A stretch of DNA of 64,000 bases from Phoenix dactylifera (lineage: Eukaryota; Streptophyta; Magnoliopsida; Arecales; Arecaceae), in NCBI RefSeq assembly GCF_009389715.1, contig NC_052395.1, positions 2,604,001 to 2,668,000 of the forward strand, read 5' to 3'. This document shows positions 46,001 to 56,720 of the stretch, in pieces; position 1 is the stretch's first letter, and each line of letters begins with the position of its first letter. The position numbers and the translations under genes were made by a program. Below the pieces are notes generated by a model. It saw nothing but the letters and a program-made list of their open reading frames with translations. It was not told where the DNA came from and made no database searches.

Positions 46001-49000
46001 CCATTCCACATACCCACATTTAAAGTTGCAACCTTTTACTGTGTTTCAACACAATATTCACTATCTTTATAATCAATACTTTCCATAATTCGAATAAAAA
46101 GTCCAGATTCTCTTTCACCACTTACATCCAGTCCACCGTGACCTTATCTTTTTTTTTTTTACCGCAGAAAACCTAAACTCTGAGACTGCTTCAGAGAATT
46201 TCTCTGAGGCTTTTCAAAGTATATTAAGATAACCCCTTCATTCAAAGTTTCACCACCATTTACTTCAGCATCTCATCTTTGCAGTGTTATATCATGCTCA
46301 TGTGATGATGATGTAATGGACACAAATTTTAGTTTGTTCCCAATGCTATTTAATGATTGCATAACCTCCAAGGTATCCCTACTCGATCCACCCTAGTTTG
46401 ATCATACTAGACCATCCTTGTCCATTATTTTTATTCTTTTACAAGAATGAAGCTAACAATATCAATTGGCGCCAAAGCACTGACATGCAGCCGGTGCCAC
46501 TTGGTAGTAAGGCATCGGCATGTTATTACCATGTTGTATTGATCATGTTAAATGGCACGTTGATCCACGGATGAAACTGTAAATCTATAATAATTGTAAA
46601 AGGAGGATCTTAAGGCTGATCTTAATGAAGGCCAATTGCCACATACTGCACCTTGCCTCTTTATACTCGCCATTGCTCCTTCACATAAACCTTTATCGCT
46701 GTCAATATACTTATTCAGTGCATCCCTCTTCCTTGCCCACAAAACACACTAACCCGGTACTCTTGCATGTGCTTTTCAAGATTAAAAAAAAAGAATCAAA
46801 CTCTTCTTCTTCACGCTATAAACTTGCAAGTTAAATGCCTGCTTAAGAAAATCACCTGAATACACAATCTTCTTAAGACATAGGTAAATCAGATTTCTAA
46901 AATCCTTGGAACTTGTTTTAGACTACTTTCTACCAACAACTCTAATGGTTTTGTATATCTCAGAAGTCCAATTCCATAAAAAAGTGATTTTATATATCTC
47001 ATTCACTTGTTCTTGATTGGCATTTATACGCTTTTGTCCATTCTTTGGTGTTCTTCCTAGTCACCTAAATTTCATCAATACATATCTGATAATTAGACCA
47101 ATGTAGTTTGTTCCATTGTTTACCATTTTTTTTACCATATGGCAAATTAAATATTGTTTTATCACGTAGCTATATCCATACTAAAATCTTCCCTTCTTTC
47201 ACTCTCATGATTCAAGTTTTATTCTTAAGTGAACTAGATAACACTTAGATCATCTTAGTTAGCTAGACATGCACTTTAATTGAAAAGTCTCAATTCTCTA
47301 ATGATGCAAAGTAAATGCAACCTATGGTGTCAGAAAAATGTTCAAGTGTTCAGTATGTAATCAACATGAATGATTCAGAAAAAAGAGAGGGGGGGGGGAT
47401 GTCATTCAATGTTCATTAAAGCAAGTGGTTGTGTAAAGCAGACAACATGCATCAAATTATTACAGAATCAACATGAATCAAACACAGAGGGAGTATAATT
47501 ATCGTATAAGTATCGCTCAAGTTACATGTTCTCCACGTTTCTCATAACAAAACCTTAGGTCTTTTGTAAATTTAAAAAAAGGAAAGTGCAGCTAAGATTC
47601 TTACTTTAAAATATAAGATTCAGTGATCTCATATAGATGAGCATAAGCCAATTCAAATGGCAACTGAAGACAAATGATAGCCAATGCAACAATTGTATTA
47701 TTTCTTATTCTTAGTAGAAGTCCAAGCCACTCATCTCTTTGTAATATTTTTTTCTCTATTGGCTTATTGGCATCAAAATTCTTTTCATGATCTGCATGGA
47801 CACGGTTCGAGGAACTCCTTTCAGTGTCTAGGGCCTTGTACTCGGAAAGTGAGCAGTTTATACCCCATCTGCCAGAAGTGGGGGAAAAGGCATTAGTCCT
47901 TCCTTCATAAGCAGCTAGTGAATCTTTCTGTCAATATTCTGAGAAACAGAGTATAATGTTCACCTGGCTAGAAGTGTTGAATTCTTGCGCTTCCAAAATT
48001 GGATGAAAAAAACAGCCCATGAAATGATGAAAATGAAGAAAGCAGGAAGCACAACTAACTGCATTGATCTGTTTGTTTTTTAAGCCATGAAATTAATCAA
48101 TTCTATATTTGTTGCATGATATTCAACATATATAGGCAGTATGCAAACATTCTTAAATGGGAAGTATCATACCCAAAATCAATCAGCTGCAGGGCAAGTC
48201 CAAGTGCAGCTGGAAAAAACAGCCACCGAGTGTACATTCCAAGAAAAGAAAAATATGTGGCAATCTGCAATATAGAGTGCCAGAAAAGAAATTTTGGACA
48301 GATAGAAAAACTAGAAGAAAAGGCAAAGACAATAGAAAAGGCTAACTGAATTCTAGACTAAAAGAACTAACCTTGGTCCCATAGTATAAATAAATTTCAT
48401 CAACTGGCTGCGATGTGAAATCGAACCAGTTAAGAGCCCAATTTTTCAAAAGCTGTTTCCTCTTTTTTTCATCTGCATGCAGGAGTATGCTATCAGTCAG
48501 CTGCCACTAATGATTAAATAGGCACTAGAAAGATATCAATTAGCATACCATGCAAGGGGAAGACTTGTTTAACAATTCCTTCATCTTCAAATCTTTTTAG
48601 TAATGATTCATTTATCTGAAGTTGTATCTCTTTACCATCAAACTTTAATGTTAGATCTGCCTCCGCCCTGTTCACCTGATGACATTTCAATTATAAGATC
48701 AAGACATTGTGACAAACCATCACACAAAAATGTCCCGGAAATCTAACTTTTCAAACCTCTGAAGGGCTCTGACTTTCCTGCAGAATGAATGGGAGATATT
48801 TAGGGCCTGTTTAAGAAATCCAGAAGGATTGGGCTGGATTTCGTATTGGATTCCAGATTGGGCAATCTATATAGGTAGGGCCCAGATCAACCCAATACTC
48901 CTCCAGACCAAACCCTATGGGAGGAAAAAAAAGAACCTCCATGGGTTGTTTTTTTCTTCCTGCAGACCGACAGGCCAACACACGAGTTCTAAGCTAAGAC

Positions 49001-52000
49001 TAGAATGGGTTTTTAAAAGAATACAGGCTGAGCAGGTCAACAGGCCTAACTCCTGCAGGATATTCCTGCAGGAATTCCCAAACAGGCCCTTAGTCTTTGA
49101 CTAAACTAATCTTGTTTGAAGGGCAGATATCAAACAGATGCATGCTTCATGAAGTAGTACACGCAAAGGGGGGAAAGGAGCGAGAGGGGAGGAGAGATGA
49201 GGCATACAATCCTATACAGCAAATGATGGAAACAGCGAAACCGCTCAAACCAGCTGAACAATGATCCATCTGGCTGCCTCACAAATGCTGTAACTTGATC
49301 CCACTCAAACTGTAGCTCCATTCCTAAAACAGAATCCAAGGTTATAAGGCCATAAATGAGTAAATTCGCAGAAGTCCAGGAAGCCAAATAAAATTAGAAA
49401 ATGAAATTCTTACACAATTACCAATGTAAGTCAACTTTTTTATTTGCAATTCAGTTGCAGCTCTTCCCAAAGTTTCCTGTGGTGCTGCCAACTGAAAGGA
49501 CAAAACATTAATAAGCAAAGATGCCTCATGAGAGAGAGAAGGGGGTATCTACGATGAAAACAACTCCTAAATTTGCAGTTAATAATTATCGCTTTCAAGT
49601 TATATGTTCCAACCTACAGCCACTGCTTTCAACCATAAATTTAAACTAACCAATCAGATGCAACTCATCATTTGACAGATAGGTAATAATCAGTGAAAAT
49701 AATCACCAATAAATCCAATAATTGTTTAGCAAACTGGTTATCAATTAATGACCCACAGTCCAGTCCACAAGAAAAAAATTGCCCATATGACAGAGCAAAG
49801 CTGTTTATCCCATAAGAGGGCTGAAAACAGATTGAATATGGATCTGATACTGGTATATCCATATTTATATCTATAACTTTTCAGCGAATATGAATACAGA
49901 TACAGATATTAAACGAATATCAAATTAGTATCCATATTTGTTTTAAACAGATATGGATATGATCGGCTATTAAGCATATCCACATTTATTCTAAAATGGA
50001 CAAGGATACTAGTTGGATATTAGTTATATTTACATGTTTTCTATCTGAATACAAAATTACAAATATAAATTGGTAATTATTAGGACATAAGTCAAATCTT
50101 GGGTGGAATTCAATAATAAAAATTAACATAATGACAATCATAAAGAAGGGAATGGAACCCCCCTATCTATATTGCAGGTAATGCACAAGTAACTAGGGAT
50201 AGGTCTAACGCATGGTTACTAAACTTGCAAGAAGACCAACCTCATCTAGGATTCAAATCACTATCTAACTGGATTTTATTAAAATACTAAAGACCAAAAA
50301 TATTTAAAATAAACTATATAAATAATATTAATAAATTTAATAAAATTTCTAATGTGAAATAACTGAAACATATATAAAAATTTCTATTTTTACGAGAGCA
50401 TGTAAAAAATGTAAATGTAGAAATATATAGAAAATTGATATTTTAAAATATTTTTAGCAACAATATTTTAAAAATATCATAAAGCGTAATGGTGTATATT
50501 CACTTTTCCTTTTTATCAGGGAAAAGGATTGATTTTTATGGAAAAAATTAATTATTAAAATATAAAATATCATAACATATATCAAGTAATTGTATTTAAT
50601 GACATGACTAATTGACTAAGGTTTAAATAAGTAAAATAAATAATTATTGTAAAGCAAAATTGAATGCTGGAGCCTGGTGGTCGAGTACTTAATAGTTCAG
50701 AGGTTTGATTCTGGTTATGGGAGCAAAATTATTTGGAAGTAATTTTTTACCGAATATCTGAATCAGGATTCCAAAAATTTTTAAAATCCAAATTCCAATA
50801 CGGACCTGACTATGTACTAGAATCTATTATATATATACTAAAATAGAGGCTCTGCTTGTGCTGAGCTCTTCGCTCACTACGTGGACACTAATATTAATGG
50901 CGGAATTTAAATTCTTCTCTCATTCCACATTATCATTAATAAGGTGGAAGTCCAGTATTAATTTAAAGTCATGTATAAATTAATTGCATGCTGTAGAATT
51001 ATGGTTTTTAACCACTCGCCATGTGGTAACTAATATTATTGATGAATCTGAATCATTCTCACATTTCATATTATCATTAATAAGGTAAAAGCCATGTAGT
51101 CTTAATTAAATTACCGAGACAAGAGAGTTGATACTAAATATGTAAACAAACAATTGCAAGCTACAGAATAATAGTTAATAAATTACAAAAATATATAACA
51201 ATTAAACTAAATATATCTAACATTCATTAATTAGTTAATATAATATAATAATTATATATAACGAAAATATATGAATAAATATATTTTTAATTTTTCATAA
51301 AAATATATTTTAATATCATATATAATAATTACATGTTCATAATTTAATTTTAACTCAAACTCAAGCCAATCGACACATTTATAGCCTTGAAATTTACTAT
51401 AATCTATATTCTGGCCTACACAAATGTAATTTACTCCATGATTTAAAGTAACAGCTGTTACAATGTCGCAATGGCGTCATGATGGTTTCAAATAAACTAC
51501 ATAATATTTTAAATATAATTTATTATACTGCTATATTATATTTAAAGAATAAATCAAAAATAAAAAAATCATATTTGAGTATTATATGGGTTATACACTA
51601 ATATATACTAAAATAGAGGCTCTGCTTGTGTAAAGCTCTCTATCTGCCATGTGAATGTACATATTAATAACGTTATTAATAAAACACTTTATTTTGGATA
51701 ATAAGTAGGGCTCTTATTTAATATGATTCATAATAATACAATATCATTAATAAGAAGCCTATTAGCTTATTAAATTGTATTAATAAATTTTTTATGAGTA
51801 CTAATAAATTAATAAAGAAATTAGTGATATTATTAATAACTATATTTGCTTTATGTATGTTGATATTAATAAAAATATTTTTCAATAGTAATATACCCTG
51901 CCCGTATCCTATGCGAGTCATTAGATTATACTAATATTGTATTAATTTCTATTGCATTTTTATAATCATGATCTTACTTAAAAGTGCAAGTACAACCACT

Positions 52001-53256
52001 AATGGCCCTGCTATATTGCATTTAAATATCTCCTTGATGCAATAATTTTCTCTTTCTTATTATATGCAGAATGGATCATGATCTTATTATTTATTATTGA
52101 TAGATACTATTATAATTTTATATACTGATAGCACATTATATATCAATATCAAAAAATTATTTTAGAAAATAATTAGGCTCTTATATTTGTTATATTCTAT
52201 TCTATTTCTGATATCTATTCTATTATATATTCTATATTAAATTTAAGAATAAGTAGAAATGGAGAAAAAATTGCATCTCATGCATCGTGCAGGTTATATG
52301 CTAGTTTCTATCTAAATCCGATCCAAATCGGTTATGGAATCGGATACAGTCGGATATTACCCAGCCTATTTTCAGACCTAGCCCACAAAGTTAGGATCTA
52401 TGAATTGTAAACAAACTAAGCTTTTCCTGACAAAGAAACCAATAAAACCTTAGGTACTAGAGAAAATTTTAGTACTTTCACAAAATAAGTTTTATAAGCC
52501 TCTTTTAAAGTAGTAAAATAAAAAAGAGCGATAAGATTGAATTCCCATACTTTCTGGTTAAGTAGACAAGAATAAATGGATCCAAAATATAATGCTTTTT
52601 AAAATTTAAGGTACCAAATGTTACAAGCATACTCACTTCAAGAGACAGCAGATCTGGAGAAGCGAAAATCAAATGCACACAGAAGAATATCATGGAAAGA
52701 AGTGTTTTTATTATAATAGAATCAGATCTCTTGAGCAACAATGTACCTTCAACTGATATCTTTCGTTCTTGATGGATGCTTCAAGCAGATGTAAGAAATG
52801 TTTACGGATTCATCCAAAATCCCACATTAAGAAAGAACAGCAATAAAAAAAATAAAAAAGGCACATCTTTTATGAATTAATCCCAAATGCCACATTAAGA
52901 AAGAACAGTAACAACAATCAAAAAGGACCAATCTTCATGAGTTCATCATGAATCCCTTATAAAGGGAAAGAGATAAACAATCAAAAAAGAACTACTCTTT
53001 ATAAACGCGAACATTATTTCCACAAAAAAATAAAAAAATTAAAAAGGAAAAGAACGGTATTAACAATCAACAAAAAACCAACCTCTATAAATTCATCCGA
53101 AATCCCGCATACTCTTTCAACTATCAAGCCCGCCTTCTTCAACTCCTGCACAAGAAACTCAACGCAGTCCCGATTCTTGTCGCCTTCTTTCTCCCTCCTC
53201 TTGGGCACCACGATCGCCACCTCGAACACGGGCTCCTCTCCTCGCCCATTCATCAT
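43018..53256 (-). CDS. Anoctamin-like (TMEM16 family) membrane protein, 15 exons, 652 aa
   Basis: Plant member of the anoctamin family of calcium-activated lipid scramblases and ion channels. Minus-strand exons: 53256-53083, 49491-49422, 49323-49208, 48675-48549, 48472-48372, 48264-48173, 48068-47964, 47868-47605, 44887-44755, 44620-44507, 44431-44361, 44241-44111, 43978-43896, 43776-43669, 43287-43018. They sum to 1959 nt in phase. The N-terminal cytosolic part ([12 protein letters not shown], then [22 protein letters not shown]) matches plant anoctamin-like proteins. Hydrophobic helices begin near [14 protein letters not shown]. The core [20 protein letters not shown] and [14 protein letters not shown] corresponds to TM7-TM8 of animal TMEM16. 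Acidic residues D500, E503, E532 and D536 occupy calcium-site positions. The intron after 44507 starts with GC. The length is near that of plant homologues (about 660 aa). Whether it scrambles lipids or conducts ions is unknown. Confidence 0.93.
44888..47604 (-). other. Anoctamin intron 8 (2.7 kb)
   Basis: This contains two similar stretches (near 45897-45945 and 46383-46430, both with AATCCACCCT/GATCCACCCT and CATCCTTG) that look like an old internal duplication. I see no gene. Confidence 0.5.
48801..49091. mobile_element. hAT-like MITE in anoctamin intron 3
   Basis: The left end is TAGGGCCTGTTTAAGAAATCC and the right end is GGAATTCCCAAACAGGCCCTTA, imperfect inverses over about 20 bp. The length is 291 bp with no coding capacity. 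The target duplication is not clear. Confidence 0.7.
50668..50735 (+). repeat. tRNA-like segment, possible SINE remnant
   Basis: The sequence GCCTGGTGGTCGAGTAC is followed 15 nt later by GAGGTTTGATTCTGG, which resembles box A and box B of a Pol III promoter with several mismatches. It could be an eroded SINE head. An intact tRNA is ruled out because no cloverleaf closes. Confidence 0.3.
50823..52304 (+). mobile_element. Non-autonomous Helitron
   Basis: The element starts with TC (TCTATTATATATATAC) and ends with CTAG at 52301-52304. It lies exactly between an A (50822) and a T (52305), as Helitrons do. Just before the end is a short palindromic stretch, TGCATCGTGCAGG, followed by TTATATG. The terminal phrase ACTAAAATAGAGGCTCTGC recurs at 51607, so two related copies may be fused or nested. 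There is no Rep/helicase coding sequence. Confidence 0.65.
52770..53110 (-). repeat. Degenerate 55-60 bp tandem repeat at the exon 1 / intron 1 border of the anoctamin gene
   Basis: On the minus strand, units start GGGATTTCGGATGAATTTAT (in exon 1, about 53106), GGGATTCATGATGAACTCAT (about 52946), GGGATTAATTCATAAAAG (about 52883) and GGGATTTTGGATGAATCCGT (about 52829). Each is followed by a T-rich stretch with GATTGTT and TTCTTTC. A less clear unit lies near 53010. Confidence 0.7.
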
Positions 53257-54235
53257 GATCCCAATATCGGAACCGGTTCAGCCTCAAATCAATATCACAA
53301 CACCAAAAGAACCTCCGAAACCAAACCCCAAATCCTTAATGGCAAAAAAGGCATCGTTTCCAGCGAAAAAAAGGACCGTTTCGCCTCGCATTCCCCCAGT
53401 GGCGAATCCGGCATCAATCTTTATGGGAAAAAAAGACGAAAAACAGAGAATAAGCCCAAAAAGAAGAAAAGAGAGCACTGGAAAAGGCGGAATGGAAGCG
53501 AAGAAGAGAACAAAGGAGCGGGAGTAATCGTGAAATGGGAATTTTTCGAGGGGGGAGAGTGAAATTAGAGAGAGCCGTTGTCGAGGAGAGGAGGAAGGAA
53601 ACGGAAGACAATGAGAGAGAGAAAGGCGACGATTGGGAGAGAAGGGAGAGCCGTTGTCGGGGGTTTGGACAAATGGGAGGGGTCGCCGCTTGTCTCGTTG
53701 CCCTCTCCGCCTTCCAGAGAGATCGCGGTGGGCGGAACAGTGGAGGCCAATTCGGGATGGAATAAATAAAATGTCGGGGATTTATCGAGGAGTATCGAAT
53801 TCCGCTGTTCTTTTCCCTCTCTCGTCTCGGAATTTGCTGTGCGAGCAAGTGGGGCGGATTAGTATATCCGGAATTAGCGCGCGCGGACGGGGAATCCCCG
53901 CATCCCGGTGCCGGCAGCCGTTTCGGAGGATAGTTATAATGATATCGATCTTGGGACAACGTTAAACGGTGTCGACCGAGGTTCGCATTGGATATCACCG
54001 GAAGGGGATAGCAGGCCGGCAGGAGGATAACACGTTGCTCTCTGGTCCGTTGTATACTGACTGAAATGTCCGCACGCGATGGGACCTAAATAGCTTGGAT
54101 GGGGTGCATGTGATTTGTTCGAAACAAAGAGAGGAATATAGAAACGTGAGAATTTAACTAAATATATATAAAAAAGGGTTTTAAAAAATTGACCATTTAA
54201 GATAACTAGTATATATAAATAGATACAAGTAGCTG
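53257..54235. other. Anoctamin promoter and 5' UTR, GC-rich
   Basis: On the coding (minus) strand the region 53560-53680 is a pyrimidine-rich patch (TTTCTCTCTCTCATTGTC and similar) common in plant core promoters and leaders. Open frames on both strands here reflect base composition. I see no second gene divergent from the anoctamin gene. Confidence 0.5.
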
Positions 54236-54239
54236 TACT

Positions 54240-54610
54240 AGAGTAAATCTTCACTTAAATTAGTTAAATTTATATCAGACGATAGTGTTTCACGTTGATG
54301 ATCTAAAACGTTGGATGTTATTTAAAATATCAAAATTGCCTATATCAAAAAATTATATGAATTTGGATGTCCTTAATTATACATCAAATGATAAAATATA
54401 TATATTATATTATATTATTGAAAATATTTAATTTTTGTAATCATGCAATGCATCGATAAGAAGTCTCTAAATCATATGAATCTTGGTATGTGAGTAGTTT
54501 AAAAATAATATATCACATTCAATGAATCGAATTATTGATGTGAGATCTCTATTATCTAATTTAGACTTGATTAATTTTGGATAGAACTCTATGTGGATGT
54601 AGCCAAGTAT
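54240..54610. mobile_element. MITE family 1, diverged copy
   Basis: The segment near 54490-54545 (TGAGTAGTTTAAAAATAATA, then TATCACATTCAATGAATCG) closely resembles 29030-29075 inside the NAT10 intron 18 copy. The left half also matches (TTGGATG, TATATGAATTTGGATGTCC). The ends are eroded and the borders approximate. Confidence 0.55.
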
Positions 54611-56720
54611 GTGTGTGAAGAAATATCTTCAAAAGGACGGGTCTATAAAAATATTATAGATAATTAAATATGAAAGATAGAAAGCAAAGAGCACATCCCA
54701 TGAACATGATCATGAACATGGAGAGGATTTTATCAAAAGAAGCATTTTAGTCCTGTGGAATGTCAGTTCTCTCAGACCGTAATTTGCTAGAAGGTTTCCT
54801 CCTTCGGTAACAAAAAAAAAATCTAAAAATAATAAGAAAATGCATTAGGAAAGACCGTAAAAGACCAAAGTCTTTGTGCTGGACTACGAAGCTTTTGTAT
54901 GCATATGTTCAATGCATACAAGAGAATATTCAAATAATTATGATTCTCTAGCAAAAAAACTTTTGTGGCAGGAGAAAAATGATCATAGATGAAAGACAGA
55001 AATCAAATCGATACACCTAAAAGCTACTGCAAAAGTATTCACGTCCTGAATTTGCCCAAAAAGGTTACTTGCCATGATAAAAGGACTAATGTTAGTGTAG
55101 ATGGATAAATTGCCTTTTTTTTATATATTTTTGGCAGTAATGGCCTAGTGAGTTCACACGACATTCTCTAATAAGTTCAGGACTTATTACCCTGTTCTGT
55201 GTAGGAAACGAGGGTTCACTGTTTGCTTTCTCTCGGACAGATCCCGTGAAGCTCCCTCTCATTCCTCCGACGTTTAGTACCGAGCGCAGGGCATGCGCAG
55301 CGTGTGCAAAGAAAGAGGTGCTGTGTACGTGTACAGCAGAGTGTGAATGGTGTGGTACACCATGTCTCATACTATAATTTGTCCCACTTTTAATGCAGAA
55401 CCAACTAGTACTTGTATACACGTCCTAAATCAACTGTTCAGCTAACTTTTCCGACCATATCATCACTCGTGTAAGTCTCAGACGAGCAGACCGGAAACCT
55501 AATTAAGCCACCAAGATGGTAGCACGGATGAAACGGAGCTTTATTTCCACTAAAGTGGTCCAAGTTGGAAACATATGGTACTGGAATAACGTATTCACAC
55601 GTGGGTGTTGATCCCAATGAAAGAAGCCTATAGGTCGGAAAGGATAGGCGAAAACTTGCAGCCTGCATCGAACATTCTCTGATGAAAGGAAGGTCCAGTG
55701 GGGGCTGCTATGCAGGTGAGGTCCTTTCTTTCCCCTCCTATTTTTTACCAAAAAAAAGAAGGATAACAAAAATTTTCCATGTTGATTGCCTCATTTGCTA
55801 TAAATTGAAGTTTGTGGACGAGGCCATAAGCCTCCACTCTGATAAAGAAAAGAAGTCCTTCACGAGGCACTTAAAAATCATAATGTTTCACAAGAGAAAT
55901 AAAATAAGCGTATTAATCAACAGTGCAGGTATGCCCATCAACATTTTTGGGAAAACTTTTGGAGGATCCATGACAATCTGATATTCTGGTTAAGTTGTTA
56001 AGTGATGCCTGAAATACTAGTAGAGTCAAAAATGAAATCCTCTTATCAGAAGGCTGCAATACAATTATATACAAAAATCCAGCATGTCCATGCAGGCATG
56101 GTGCGAAGATGACGAGAGATTTTTTTTTTCTTTTTTTTTTCTTTTTTTTTTTATTTTTTTGGAAGGGGAGGGGTCGTGAGCATCAAAGACAGTTTTCCGG
56201 TAGAGACACAGGATGCTGGGCTATGCCAAACAGTGGAACAAAGTTCTCCAGAAACTCGAGCATTGCGAAGCTTATGACCAGGGCACTGCTTTTTCACATA
56301 CAATGAAACACTGAGATCACTAACATGCATAAATTCAAAAAATAAGTTTGACAGCAAGATATACAGCAGATCAACAATATTTGGTAGTCATCATAATTCT
56401 TGAAGGATTTTTCATGTCCTCCTTTTACATCTCCGACCATGGGAGATTCAAACTATACTTGCAAATACCTACACCCTCATGCTAAATATAGCTAACATGA
56501 CAATTGAGCAAATGGAAAGCATAATACCGCGAGCAATAGATATAGCTGATGACAATACAAGCAATTCCTTGTTCAAACTAGCAAACAGGGGATTCTAGAT
56601 CAAAATACTCATCAGTTTCATCCTAAATGTCACTTCTGAGGAGAATACCGATGAACAATGTAGCTGCAGGTGGAACAGAGTTACTCGACAGCCATTTACT
56701 TTTATAAATCAGAGAAAAAG
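54611..56720. other. Intergenic DNA with poly(T) tract
   Basis: I recognise no gene. A broken T run at 56121-56160 may be the poly(A) of an old minus-strand insertion or the 3' UTR of the DUF3531 gene. The open frames around 55090-55980 have no domain. Confidence 0.5.

Larger units (their letters stand above)
49816..52380. mobile_element. Element with inverted ends in anoctamin intron 1, interrupted by a Helitron
   Basis: The left end reads GGGCTGAAAACAGATTG and the right end reads CAGCCTATTTTCAGACC, rough inverses. Both flanks carry the GGATATGGAT/ATCCGATCC-type subrepeats of this kind of element. About 1.08 kb remains once the Helitron at 50823-52304 is removed. It has no coding capacity. 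Confidence 0.5.

Noticed and set aside
52757..52786. Possible extra anoctamin exon ([14 protein letters not shown])
   Set aside because: Joining exon 1 (DEFIE) directly to [12 protein letters not shown] at 49491 keeps phase and matches the family. The candidate lies in the intron tandem repeat region and is not needed.
53414..53998. 194-codon open frame on the minus strand upstream of the anoctamin ATG
   Set aside because: Its Pro/Ser/Leu bias comes from the pyrimidine-rich leader; plus-strand frames overlap it, and no homology is recognisable.
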